From: Epiperipatus broadwayi
Lineage: Eukaryota > Onychophora > Udeonychophora > Euonychophora > Peripatidae
Direction of reading: 5' to 3'
Assembly: GCA_028023455.1 (NCBI GenBank)
Contig: JAQFVV010012424.1
Coordinates: forward strand, 1,408,001-1,472,000
Length of the DNA: 64,000 nucleotides
This document shows positions 49,713 through 61,893 of this stretch, piece after piece. How positions within the stretch are numbered: position 1 is the stretch's first letter; every line of letters begins with the position of its first letter. Position numbers and translations under genes: made by a program. The notes under the pieces were generated by a model that saw nothing but the letters and a program-made list of their open reading frames with translations, made no database searches and was not told the DNA's origin.

Positions 49713-49973
49713 GGTCACCATTATATATATGAAGTTAAAACCACAGCCAAGATGTATTGATATGCAGCAGCCAATCAGATGTGGTTTTGCGAACTGAATT
49801 AAAACAAGAGAAAACCTGTGCAATTTACTATTAATAAAAAGTTTTTATTTTGATTAGTAGTAGCTTGGACAGGTTTGTTATTGTTTTCATTCAGCCTGCA
49901 GAACTGTCTGATTGGTTTCTGCACATCAATACATCTTGGCTGTGGTTTTAACTTCATATATATAATAGTGATT
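49713..49973. mobile_element. Fold-back element, about 260 bp
   Basis: TCACCATTATATATATGAAG, TTAAAACCACAGCCAAGATG and TATTGATATGCAGCAGCCAA pair with TTTCTGCACATCAATACATC, TTGGCTGTGGTTTTAACTTC and ATATATATAATAGTGA. The centre AAACCTGTGCAA../..GGACAGGTTTG also pairs. Arms are about 95% identical in the outer half. Confidence 0.88.
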
Positions 49974-50668
49974 TCATTTAATAATTAATTTACATCTATA
50001 TTATATGCATGCATTACATTCTTTGTATTATGGAAGGTAAAGAATACATAGGACAGTTATACAGAGGTAAACTCTAGACTTCAACCTCCATGGATCATGG
50101 ATCCAGTCTACACTTGCAATGCTTAAACTTTTTATAAACTCCTCAGCAATTAATCATTTAATTATTTATATTTAAGAAAGTTAAGCTCTAGAATACTAGG
50201 ACAAAGTCATACATTTTTGAAAACTGTTGTGGATGTTTTCTGATGCTTGCCATTTTAAAATTTAGCATGAAGTCACAAGCTTTAACAGATCCTTTATGTA
50301 ACTGTATATACTGGAGTGCATCACTTTAACATTAGTGCTTGAATTATAGGTGACTATATATGTGTCTGTTATATTGATGATGAAGCTCATAATATTAGAC
50401 TCAGAAAAAGTATATAAGCAATTAATAAAAGACCAGCTTAGTCAAAACAAGAAATGGACAGATTTAAACCTTAGAAATTATAGAGTGTGAACCTTTAAGT
50501 ACACTCTGATTAAAATGTTCAAATCACTCTCCCAAATGTTATTTTTTAGCAATGTCCTCTGTGAATAAATATAAAGTCTGAACATCAAACAGCATGAATT
50601 AAAAGGGTAATCATGCTATTGAAATTCAAACATTATATTTATTCACTAGGGAGCATTGCTGAAAAACA

Positions 50669-51620
50669 ATGTTTGGAGTGGCAGTAGCAGGGTTAACATA
50701 TAATAACAATGCATTATGTGTTAGTAAAGGGATGTTAGATTACTTAGAAAAAGTACAAAGGGAAGTAGGATTACATAAATTAGATGCAGATGTGTGGTCA
50801 GCAAAGGAGGCAATTCAAGGAGAAATTGGATGGTCAAGTTTTTATATGAGAAATGCAAAAAGTAAAATAAATATGTTTGGTAGATTGTATTTTATGGATA
50901 ATAAGAGAAAATCCAAAATAGTATTTAATTGGTTTATGAGTAAATGGCGGGCAATGGGTGAGAAATGTAGTATGATATGCAGAAGATTTAGATAAAGACT
51001 TTATGTCAGTATACTTATACAAAAGGTGGGATGATTGTGTTAGGAGAATTATTGAGTGTTATAGTGGTAATGAATGGGATAGAAGGATAGATGCATTAAT
51101 AAAAAATATGGAGTTGGAGAGATGGAGAACTAGTATGGAAAGTAAAAAGAGTTTAAATATATATAGAAGTAAACAGAATATTGGGTGTGAGTTAATTTAT
51201 GATAATAGCAAGGAAAGTAGTTTACTATTTAAAGCTCAAACAGAATCTCTAGAGAATATGCACATAAATGGAACAATGTGGGTGATTTAGTATGCAAGTT
51301 GTGTAAGGAAGACATTGAAAATATTAGGCAACTGTTAACTGAATGTAAGAATACAAATAATAAAGTTGAGGAAGAATAAATATAATCAAAATGATTATAC
51401 AGAAAGTGAGTTCTTGGTTTTTATGCTAGGTTTGGGAAAAGATAAGGGGAATTTGGATGTAAAGGCCAAGGAGTTGACAAAGATTATGATGTGGAAATGT
51501 GATGGAGGAGGATATGGGAAATGGAAAGGAAAGGTAAAGTGGCTAACAGGTTTCTCTGAACATAGTGGCTGAGAGATTCCTGACTCTGAAAAAGAAGCCA
51601 CAGTGCATCATATCACATAG
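50669..51620 (+). pseudogene. CR1-like LINE, 5'-truncated copy 1 (C-terminal region)
   Basis: Frames at 50669-50995, 51003-51290 and 51366-51572 together give the region downstream of the RT domain. Features are GVAVAGLTYNNNALCVSKGM, LEKVQREVG..LDADVWSAKE, FGRLYFMDNKRKSKIVFNW, then a CKLC...H-like/..LLTEC block near 51290-51350. The same sequence in the same order occurs at 53885-54740, which fixes the family. The RT catalytic core is absent. Two frameshifts and a stop interrupt it. Confidence 0.8.
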
Positions 51621-52689
51621 AAGTTGATTTAAACATTCTGTATTTGAATTTTTAGCTTAAGTAATATGCAATGGGATATTTTCTTAAATAATTTATTTAA
51701 AATATCAATATTTGTCCATTAAAAAAAATTAAAATAAATTATAAACATTTTTTTTTTTGTAATTTTGGTAAATTTTTTGAATGGTATATATTTTGTAATT
51801 AATAGACAAATCTTGATAATTAACAAACTCATTATTTATAAATGTGTACCTGTTAGAAAAAATATATACAAAATTAAATAGGTGTCTGTATGCAGGTATG
51901 TACAGTTCTGGTTTCATATTTTAAATGCTAGACATTTTATGTAATTAACTATTTAAGGCAAAGATACCAAGAAAAAAAGAGATTTGTCTAGCGTCAAATG
52001 TTTATTTAAAAAAAGAAAAACGGCTAGCTACGAAGCTATGAATTCTAATGCAGACCGTCTGATTTCTCTTATCAGTGCAATTGGTTGTCATATGCGGCTC
52101 TCAAATATGTGATAAAATTTCAAAAATGTAAAAGAGATATAACAATTTTAAAAATTGATAATTTTGTTGTACAACTGTCATTCGTAAAATTGCTAGAGTA
52201 AGTATCATGTATGTCAAACAGCAAATTATACATGTACACTCAATCTGACCTGAATAAACTAAAATATGAGTTATCTGATATAAAATACTGGGATCGACTT
52301 TGAAAGAATATGCTGGAAACATCAAAATGCCTAGAAAAGAGCGTTGAAAAGTTTGGAATTAATTCATGAAAAAAAAAGGAAATGATTTCTACACTTAGTA
52401 GAATTGAATAAAGTCACATATGATTAACATAACTTGAAAATAAATATTAATAGTTCTATTGTCAAAGAAAAATTGCATCATGGGTATTGCCTATAATTTC
52501 TCATCACAAAAAACAACTGCAATTTTCATGGTTGCATAAATCTCAGAAAAAGAAAACCATATTTAGGGGATCAAAAGATCACATCTAAAACTTTCATATG
52601 TTGAAATTATGGAAAGAAAAATGTGCTCAGCAGTTCACATTATCGCCATTTCCTATACTCACCCAAGCTATTAATATAGTAACAAAGCT
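51621..52689. other. AT-rich non-coding stretch between the two CR1-like copies
   Basis: No gene recognised. 52020-52110 is less AT-rich (CGGCTAGCTACGAAGC..GCGGCTCTC) without an open frame. Confidence 0.45.
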
Positions 52690-52750
52690 TTTTGCATCCA
52701 TTGATTACTAAGGCTTGCATTAGGTGGCACTGCTGCATGGAGAGTTTGCA
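52690..52750. mobile_element. Fold-back MITE family M2, right half only
   Basis: TGCATCCATTGATTACTAAG..GGTGGCACTGCTGCATGGAG then AGTTTGCAGTATGAAAGCAT. The left half is missing. The CR1-like copy 2 begins immediately downstream. Confidence 0.75.
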
Positions 52751-52752
52751 GT

Positions 52753-54790
52753 ATGAAAGCATCTAGTAATGGGAATATTAGGTTTACAAAAAAAGAGCTG
52801 AATGAGATAGGGAAGAGATTGAAAAGTAGAAAGGCAAGAGGTTTAGATAAATGGGCAGCAGAGATGATAAATAATTTAGGGCTTAGAGTGAAAATAAAGC
52901 TATTATCATGTTTTAATAATATGGCACAGAAGAGAGTTTTTCCGGGTAGTTGTAGTAATACAAGAGTAAGATTATTATTTAAAGGAAAGGGTAAGGATCA
53001 TAGAAAGTTAGTTAACTAATTATAGGCTGATAGCAGTAACATCAGTTTTATATAAAGTTTTCTCATATATGGTAGCTGAAAAAGTTGTAAAATGGATGGA
53101 AGAGAATAATGTAGTGGGGGAAATGCAAAGAGGTTTTAGGTCAGATAGGCATATAGGAGATAGTTTATTTATAGTTACACAACTTATGGATATGAGTAGG
53201 AATTCAGGTAGATTGTTATATATGAGTTTTATAGATATAGTGAAGGTATATGATAGAGTAAATAGAAATAGATTATGGGTAAGTTTAGAAAATTTGAGAA
53301 TGGATGAAACTTTAGTAAATATTATTAAAAAATTATATAAAACTAATTACTATACTTATCAATTGGGGAATATAGAATCAGTTAAAGTTAAAAATGGGTG
53401 GGACTAAGGCAAGGATACCCTATGTCACCAATTTTGTTTTTGTTAAGAGAAAGCAATAGAAAGACTAGGAAGAGGGATAGAGATACTGTTAATAGGTGGT
53501 AAGGGAGTATATACTTTGTCGAGTTTTTTTTTTTGTGGATGATATCTTTTTGTGTGCCTAAAAGAAAAGAAGATATGGAAGCTATGCTGAGGACATGTGC
53601 AAGGGTGAGTAAAGAGATGAGGATTAGATTTAGTGAAGAATAATCAAATATAATGATGATTAATACTGGGGAAAGAGAACATGTAGAATTTTTATTGGGG
53701 GATATAAAGTTAAGTGTGGTGGATAGATATATTTATTTGGGAATCATCATAAGTAATCAGGAAAATTGCTTGGATGAATGGGAGAAAAAATTGGTAAATA
53801 AAGCAAAGAAAAAAGGGACTGGTAAAGAAATTAACAGTGTTTTTATATAATAAATATGATGTAGCTAGAATTGTATGGAAGAGAGTTGCAGTAGCAGGGT
53901 TAACATATAGTAATGATGTGATATGTGTTAGTAAAGGGGTATTAGATTACTTAGAGAAAGTATAAAGGAAAGTAGGAAGACATGCATTAGATGCAGAGGT
54001 GTGGACAGCAAAGGAGGCAATTCAAGGAGAACTGGGATCGTCAAGTTTTTATATGAGAGATGCAGAAAGTAAAATGAAAATGTTTGGTAGGTTGCAGTTT
54101 ATGGATAATAAAAGAATAGCCAAAATAGTATTTAATTGGGTTATGAGTAAAGGGCAGACAACAAGATGGGTGAGAAAGGTAATGTAGTATGCAAAAGATT
54201 TGGATAAAGAATTTGGGATGTTTGTGTTAGGATTGTTGAGTGTTATAGTGGTAAGAATGGAATAAAAGAATAGATGCATTAATAAAGAAGAGGGAGTTGG
54301 AGAAATGGGAGAACATTGGGTGCGAGTTAATTTATGATAATAGTAAGGAAAATAGTTTATTATTTAAGGCTCGAATGGGATTTTTAGCAACAAGTGAATA
54401 TATATGTAAATGGAAAAATATGGTTGATTTAGTCTACAAATTGTGTGAGGATGGCATAGAAAATATTAGTCATCTGTTAATTGAATGTAAATGCTTGAAA
54501 GTAGAAAGGGTACAAATACTGAAGTTATGGAAGAATAAATATGAATAAAGTGATTATACAGAAAATGGGTTATTGGTTTTTATGCTGGGTTTGGAAAAAG
54601 ATAAGGGGATTTAGATATAAAGGCCATAGAGTTGACAAAGATTATGTTGTGGAAATGGGATGGAGAAAATTATGGGAAAGCTTAGGGTGGAGAATGGAAG
54701 GGGAAGTTCAAGTGGCTAACAAGTTTCTTTGGGTATAGTTGCTGAGAGATTTCTGACTCCATTTAAGGATAAGTCACAGTACATCAAATC
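52753..54790 (+). pseudogene. CR1-like LINE copy 2 (reverse transcriptase plus C-terminal region)
   Basis: The order of recognisable parts is that of a CR1/Jockey-group reverse transcriptase. KSRKARGLDKWAAEMINNLG (52825-52885) is followed by VRLLFKGKGKD, then, across a stop, NYRLIAVTSVLYKVFSYMVA and GEMQRGFRSDRHIGDSLFIV. SFIDIVKVYDRVNRNRLW (53227-53280) carries catalytic motif A. GLRQGYPMSPILF is recoverable near 53400-53445 after a frame change. FFFVDDIFLCA (53525-53558) is motif C with the FVDD variant of the active site. Next come ISNQENCLDEWEKKLVNKAK and the C-terminal region shared with copy 1, ending in a KLCEDGIENISHLLIECKCL zinc-knuckle-like Cys/His block (54443-54502). At least five frame breaks make it inactive. 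The endonuclease domain is absent (5' truncation). Confidence 0.88.
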
Positions 54791-55470
54791 AGTAAAATAT
54801 TTGAGATTTCATAGAAACCCACAAAGAAGAATTAAAAAATAAATGGGAACTAAAGATTATGAATGAATATTGCATTGATTTCATAAAAATGAAAGATAAT
54901 TAGTCTTTGTTGCAATTTAGTACATCATAATATGAATTTATATTATAACGGAACCCGCTATCCCAAAGTTAATGGTGCCAGATATACTGGAACCACAGGG
55001 TACACCACACGACAATGTAAATATGACTAAGTAGTTGGATGATTTGGATGAAATGTGTCAATCAACCTACAACAAGACATATCTAAAATTCATGATTCAA
55101 TGACACATTTGGGTGCACCAGATGTAAAATCAAGAATGGCATCTAACAAAGGGAACACCTCTCACTACTGTCAGACCTAGCCTTCAAATAGGATGCTAAA
55201 GATGTCACAATAAAATGCCCAGTTCCAAGTCACATCTACTTTCAATATACTAACTTATAATTTACAAACAAAATTTTGATGTAACTTAGACCAGTGCATA
55301 TTCATTACACCTCCCTTTTTAGGACCCATTACACCACAGAATTCTAACTCAGGGAGTTCTTGCAGTCTGCTCTCTTCAGGGATGGACTTACTCAATTATA
55401 AACTAAATATGCATATATATAAGCAAAGATATAGAAAAATACTGGTAATGATCACTTCCTTATAAGAGCT
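54791..55470. other. Less AT-rich patch, possible decayed coding sequence
   Basis: At 54950-55200 base composition is nearer 40% GC. Frame fragments such as DILEPQGTPHDN, CQSTYNKTYLKFMIQ and RPSLQIGC can be read. I do not recognise them and all three frames carry stops. It may be the remnant of a mobile element or host exon. Confidence 0.3.
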
Positions 55471-55477
55471 ATATATA

Positions 55478-55592
55478 ATGATGATGATGATCACCAAACC
55501 TTTAATAGTGTAAATTCATAATGTGATGATGATGATCAACATCTAATGGTATCAATGCATTGTGATGATGGTGATGACCAAACAGAGATCAG
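55478..55592. repeat. Tandem repeat, about 50-bp unit, 3 copies
   Basis: AATGTGATGATGATGATCA../TGATGATGGTGATGACCAAA units, each followed by AACATCTAATGGTAT..CATT-like sequence. Confidence 0.7.
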
Positions 55593-57275
55593 ATTGGTTT
55601 GAACAACTTAATTTATTAACAACATATAAAATAAGTATTTATAGACAAAAAATAATAAAATAACTAAATATTCGATTATCAAGACTGGTTTTTCTATCAT
55701 CTTGATAACTTCATACAACAGAAACAAAATAATTTGCATTATATTATATACAAAATAATACTATATAATTCATTAAATATGTACATAAAACAAAATAAAG
55801 AAAAGCACAATGGAAGTTCTCTAATTATAAAACTACCCCATTAAAATAATTATTATAATATTTTTAGGCTAGAGTAAATGTATTATAATTATAACTGACA
55901 CATTCCATTTATTTATATGTGGGTATACATCATGGTAGAAATGAATGACAGCTAAAGACTATTTACTTAATGGTTTAATTGTGCATTCAGAATAAAACAA
56001 AATTACAAGTAAGTGTTAGTAGATTATTTAGTCTTGTTGTCCTAAAGTCTCACTCTTAATATTAAATATATAAAAAAACCTTACTTGAGATGAGGTCACC
56101 TTGATGGACCAATGTTAAGAGGAATCTGAAAATTTACTTTTATTAAAAAAAATATACAAATTAATGGTAGTGGTTTTCCTTTTTTAAAATATTTCAACAT
56201 ATAATATGTATCCATCCACTGCTCCACTTTTAAATTGCAGGTGATCAAATTTGAAAAATGAATTTTAAGTACACAATAAAAAAAAATTACAATATATAAA
56301 CTTTTAAATAAAAATGACAAAAGCAAAAAAAAAATAATCATCATGTGAATAAGATATATAATTTATCTTGAGTAAAGCAAGCACTCAGTCCAAAAAATGT
56401 CAATATCCATGGCAACTCTGTTATTTATATATCTCACACTCCTTGATTGAAACAAACACATATGAAATATCTTTCCTGACCATATATGAATCCATGGAAG
56501 ATGGTGGTACACCAGTGTTCTTGAGATAGACATTCTGATGAAAAATTTTATAATTTCATAATTCCATAATTTCCTAATGACATAGAAGTTAGCTGGAAAG
56601 TTCCACAGCACAGTTTTTTTTACCCTGAATACATTGTACTGATTCTTTTTATAAACTGTTATTTATGACATGGCTTCAATATATATAAAAATAGCTTTTA
56701 AAAACAACAGTTAATTTTTAATAGTTTCAGATTTCCTTTGCATTATTTCTATTATAATGAAATTTCGCTTGCAAAATAACTTAAGCCACTAATTCATTCC
56801 TGCCAATCTTAAATTAAAGTTCAAGTTCTTGAAACTATAAATATTAAAACTTTAATATTTTTTTTAAAGAGCAAAAAGTTTTTTTCTTTTCTTAAAAGAA
56901 ATAAAAACTTAATTTTTTCTGCTATCTGTTCAATTCCTGATTTTCAAGTCAAGAATGCTACTTTCTCTTGATTCAATTGTAGATTTTTCCAGTCAAGAGA
57001 AACGCTGTCTTGTCACATGCCTGTTAAAAACCCTATTATTACAACTTGATAAAAAAAATCAAATTATAAACATTAATATTATTACTATTTTTATTTAATT
57101 TTCTCTATTCCAAACTCGATCATTTCTCAACAATTTAGACCTCATATAATTTTTTTATCTTTTATTTCTGTATATTTTTATAACTCAATTAGTATTTTAA
57201 TTAATAATATTAAATGAATAAAAGAAAAACAATTAATTTCTACCAATAGACAAACATATATATATATATATATAT
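55593..57275. other. AT-rich non-coding stretch
   Basis: No gene recognised. Two minus-strand frames of 82 codons (56344-56096, 56611-56363) are AT-rich with hydrophobic bias and no homology I know. (TA)n at 57257-57275 borders unit Y2. Confidence 0.45.
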
Positions 57276-58890
57276 TGTACCTATATTGATATAGGCACAT
57301 ATAATTTTATCTAAAATTATTATTAAAGTAATCTTTCGTAAAAGAAAAACATAAAATTAAATGTTGAAGAGTTTATTCAGTTTGTTTTAGAAAAAGATAG
57401 GAATTAAATAGTTTTTATTAGTATTTGTAAAAATATAAATATACAAATCTCTTTTCATTCAATTTTAATTAAAGAAAAAATAATGTTAAAACTAAATAGT
57501 AAATTGTATTAAAATATATGTGTGTATATATTTGAGATTTGTAAATAAATAAAATGTATGCGAAATAAAAGAAGATTATCATTAAAAACACGGCAATGGC
57601 TATTAATAAAATAAAACAACATCTCTGCCTGGCTATTACTAATTAAGCAATCTTTCAAAACACGTTTATCAAATGATTATCAATTGACTACAGATCTTTG
57701 CCGGAGATAGGAGAAAGACAACAAGGCGCAGGTATAAATACTTTTTTTTTATCGGACAGTTATTCAGTTCCACAAATTAATTGAGTGAGATCAGTTCACA
57801 AAGTTATTGAGAGAGTGCAGTTCGGAAATTAATTGAGTCAGTTAAGAAACAAAATGCAGTGCTGAGAATATTTTGGAATGCACGTTTATCTCCAGACCAG
57901 ATGTCCGAGAAAACAGCAGATCTGCCCGTGAAATAATGTCAGCTTAACATCTTAGAAAATCTCCGTCAGTATCTATTTGTCTCCGATAGCAATAATCGTG
58001 AAAATCAGGAAACTCAGCAAGGAAACGTCCCAGCCGGCTGGTAAGCATTTATAATGGAAATATCCTCACCGAAAGCAGCCTCCACAGAACAAAATTCTAT
58101 GTCAACATTCAAAATCCTAGGTAAAACATTTGCTTATTTTCGTTTATACTGTAATAGCCATTGCATTTCATTAATTCGTGCGAATCCTCCAAGAGTCTAA
58201 TTATATGAACTCGATATCATACATAAATGAACTATTGATATGTGTGTGATTAAATTTCAAATGCTATGTAGTCCTTTATTATTATGTGTGTGCATGAGTT
58301 AATATGTGCGTGATCATTATATCAATATTTATTAGTTAAATTAGAGTGTTCTGTTATTGAATCTATAGGAATATTTAGACTATTTAGAAATGTTAATTTA
58401 AAATATGCGTGTGTTTTATTAGAATTATAAAATGTTTAAATTTAGTAAATAAATGTTAGTTAATAAATTATCTTTAAAATTAAACTTTATTTGTCGGTCA
58501 ATTCTTTTTATCAATTCTTTTACAATTCTTTTTATCAATTCTTTTTAACAAATTCTTTTATTAATTCTTTTAACCACTAATTAAGTATAATCTATTAGTG
58601 ATTACAAACAACTGAGCTAGTCGTGGATTTAGGCGTTGGGTTAGTTGCCACTATTCAAAGTGCGTTGTCTATTCTTTTAGAATAAGCAGCTGGTGCCCGT
58701 GTTTATACACAAACAAAAAAAGTGCTTTGAACTTGGTGTTGAACTCAACAGTCGAGAAGAAGTTATGTCCTGGAAATGTAACGTTAGTTATATACTTTAT
58801 AGCTATCGTTTGGGCATACATACTCTCCGAGTATGTTCTTCTCTGCCTAAGAGGCCGGTGATTCGAATACACATATTCGAATACGGTTCA
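57276..58890 (+). mobile_element. LTR-like unit Y2
   Basis: Homologous to Y1. It starts TGTACC in (TA)n and ends CGGTTCA in (TA)n. A TATA box (TATAAATA, 57733) is followed by TTTTTTTTATCGGACAGTTA and repeated CAGTTC(A/G) words (57766, 57792, 57818). Donors lie at CTG|GTAAGC (58041) and, as in Y1, CCTAG|GTAAAAC (58121). The block TTTATTTGTCGGTCAATTCT is conserved, and then the sequence (A)CAATTCTTTTTATC is amplified at 58500-58560. Near 58690 GCTGGTGCCCGTG replaces the TGGCGCC word of Y1. No coding frame is supported. Confidence 0.62.
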
Positions 58891-59428
58891 ATATATATAT
58901 ATTTCATGTGAATAGCAAATTTGTTTGCTTTCTCACAATAGATAAAAAAAAAGAATTAATTTCCCAAACATATTAATTTATATGTAGGTTTATATACGTA
59001 TATACTATATGTATATAATCAAGTATATAAGATATTTTATTTCAAACACAGTTTATCTGTATGTTTATATATAGATATACTACATTTGTATAAGCAAGTA
59101 GATAAAATATTTACTTGCCTACCACTTGGTCTGAATTCATATATTGAAAAAAAAAATGGGGTAGGGTGTGTAGCCCAGTTGTAAGCCATCTCTTACAATA
59201 TATATATATATGAATTTTTATGTTTACATCATAATATGAATATATTTTAAATATATATATATATAAATTATATCAATGGAGATGAATTTATATAGCACAG
59301 TTTATACATTGTATTAGCAAAATAAATTTAATCATTTATCCTCCTTTTATTTTATTTTATTTTTTTAAAAATAGCATGAATACATAACATAAAAATAGTG
59401 GCTGGGACATTGTGCAAAAGCACAGGTC

Positions 59429-59431
<3 letters not shown>
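58891..59431. other. AT-rich stretch with a duplicated segment
   Basis: TTTATAT.TAGATATACTA.. and AAGTA.ATAA.ATATTT words recur at 58985-59040 and 59065-59115 (period about 80). (TA)n occurs at 59197-59211 and 59255-59266. Confidence 0.45.

Positions 59432-59490
<59 letters not shown>
59432..59490. repeat. (TA)29 microsatellite
   Basis: Longest perfect dinucleotide run in the window. It separates the word TGCAAAAGCACAGGTCACAA from the start of X'. Confidence 0.97.
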
Positions 59491-59497
<7 letters not shown>

Positions 59498-59499
59498 AA

Positions 59500-61847
59500 T
59501 GAAACAGATATTCTGTTCCTCATATAAATATTCAAAAGATTCTCCCCCCATTCAAAAATGTCTAGCGTGATTCAGTCTAATTGGAAACGCAATAAAGTTG
59601 TGATTCGTTAAAAATGAAAAATAAAATCATATTTTTGATTTTTAGTATTGATGGATTTAAATAAAATGTTATATCGTCTTATTTTTTTTTTTTTTATCTG
59701 TCTCAATAAAAAAAAAAAGAAATTAATTATCCAATCATTAAAAAGAAAGAAAAAAGATACTTGAGTTAAACTGAGGCAGTATTCAAATTAGACACGTCGT
59801 GGGAAGAAAAGAACTTTTTTTTCTCTCTCTCGTTTTACACAGAGAGGTAGAACATATTAATTTTTTTTTTTTTTTAAAAAAAAAAAGGTGTATTACTTAA
59901 TTCTTTTGACTCATTAAAAATGGAAAAAGAAACCTTTGCTAGAGGAATTATGATAATAATGGGGTAATTTAGCAGCTTCAATCTTTCCACGCTGTGCCAT
60001 GACTTTCCATCGATGAAATAACCCGCATTCTTTTGAATAAAATGGACTGCAAAACTGGAAGGTAATTTTTATAAAATACTAAAACATATTTATCATACGT
60101 TATAAAGTGGAATTATGAAATAATTACATAGAATTTGTTTTGTAAAATATTAAAACATGTTTATCATATGTAATAAAATGAAGTTATGAAATAGTTATAC
60201 GCAAATTTATTTATAAAAATATTTGAACGTATGTACTATATGGATTAGAAATACTTTAATTACTAAATGATAAGTGCTCCACAAGCCACACAGAATTTAT
60301 GTATATGAATATACCTTTATATTTGACTAAATTATAAATGCTTTAATTACTAAATGATAAGTGCTCCACAAGCCAAACAGAATTTATGTAGATGAATATA
60401 CTTTTATACTTGACTAAATTAGAAATGCTTTAATTACTAAATGATAAATGCTCCACAAGCCAAACAGAGTTTATGTATATGAATATAGCTTTATATTTGA
60501 CTAAATGATAAATGCTCCACAAGCCAAACAGAATTTATGTATAAGAATATACTTTTATATTTGACTAAATTATGAATGCTTTAATTATCAAATGATAAAT
60601 GCTCTCCAAACCAAGAATTGCTGAGTTCAAATGTCTACCAATCGGTAATAATTCATAAAATGATGAAATGCTCTATAAATCATAAATACTTAACAGCTTC
60701 TAAGCTTCTTATAATGTAACAGAATTTATGTGTAAGAATATACTTCTATATTTGGCTAAATTATAAATGCCTCAATTATCAAATGATAAATGCTCTACAA
60801 ACCAAGAATTGTTGAGTTCAAATATTTACCAATCAGTAATAATTCATAAAATGATGAAATGCTGTATAAATCATAAATACTTGACTGCTTCTAAGCTTCT
60901 TATAATGTAACAGAGTTTATGTATAAGAATATACTTTTATATTTGACTAAATTATAAATGCTTTAATTACCAAATGATGAATGCTCCACAAACCAAGAAT
61001 TGCTGAACTTAAATGTTTACCAATCAGTAATAATTCATAAAATAATGAAATGTTGTATAAGTCATAAATGCTTGACTGTTCCCAAGCTTCTTCACATAAA
61101 TGAATTTAAGATGAATTATTGTATAAATCATAAATGCTTTACTGCTTCTAAGCTTCTTCACATAAATGAATTTAAGATGAATTATTGTATAAATCATAAA
61201 TGCTTTACTGCTTCTAAGCTTCTTCTCTTAAATGAATTCAAAATGAACTATTAAATGAATTCGAAATGAACTATTGTTGAATCAGAATAATCCCAAGCTT
61301 CTTCTCATAAAGGAATTAATGAACTATTGTTGAATTAGAATATTCACAAGCTTCTTCCCATAAATGAATTCAAAATGAACTATTATTGAATTAGAATGTT
61401 TCCAAGCTTATTCTCATAGAGGAATTAATGAACTATTGTTGAAATTGCAAATTAATTATTATTTAATAAATTTTTTTTGTTACTAAAAATTAAATTGGTT
61501 GTCCAGTTATCCAATTCTGTTTTGTTTTAATGCATCACTCATCAGTTATAGCACTGGTTCATGAGAATCTCATGTTCTCTGAGCTACGTCTGACATAACT
61601 TGACCTAGGCCAGTCAGGTTGTAGTGAGATGGAACTCTAATGGCGCTTTTTGGGAAACCAAACATAGAAATATTTAGATGTTTCCAGTCTCTATAAAACT
61701 ACATCCTCTGATGAGCAGGAAATATTGTTGTAGGAGGCATTAACATCTGCATTAGGAATGTCAATTGATAGTTCTTTCCTACAGCATGCTCATCAGAAAA
61801 TTGTTACAACTGACGTAATAGAAGGGTTGTATGGCAGTCCGGTTACA
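59500..61847 (+). mobile_element. LTR-like unit X'
   Basis: Homologous to X at the start (TGAAACAGATA..CTGTTCCTCATATAAATATT, then a C run) and at the end (TTGTAGTGAGATGGAACTCT, CATCCTCTGATGAGCAGGAA, ..GGTTACA). A donor-like GGAAG|GTAATT lies at 60062, matching the position of the X donor. I see no clear TATA box, unlike X. Between the donor and the 3' block are long minisatellites, which account for its greater length. TGGCGCT (61640) occupies the place of TGGCACC in X. The terminal hairpin GATGAGCAGGAA..GCATGCTCATC is conserved. No protein is encoded. Confidence 0.62.
60254..61445. repeat. Compound minisatellites inside X' (87-bp, about 190-bp and 63-bp periods)
   Basis: The 87-bp unit (CTTTAATTACTAAATGATAA..CCACAAGCC..) starts at 60254, 60341 and 60428, with shorter versions to 60600. 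A 190-bp unit containing AACCAAGAATTGCTGAGTTC starts near 60601, 60791 and 60982. A 63-bp unit with GCTTTACTGCTTCTAAGCTT repeats three times at 61065-61255. Because 63 is a multiple of three, it keeps an 84-codon frame open there with a repeated INHKCFTASKLLHINEFKMN peptide. A related 55-60 bp unit runs to 61440. The periods nest within each other, so the array grew by successive duplications. Confidence 0.9.
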
Positions 61848-61893
61848 ATATATATATATATATATTGTGATCTTTGCTTTTGCATATATATAT

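Noticed and set aside
59357-59551. Minus-strand 64-codon frame with a long alternating Tyr-Ile run
   Set aside because: It is a translation of the (TA)29 microsatellite.
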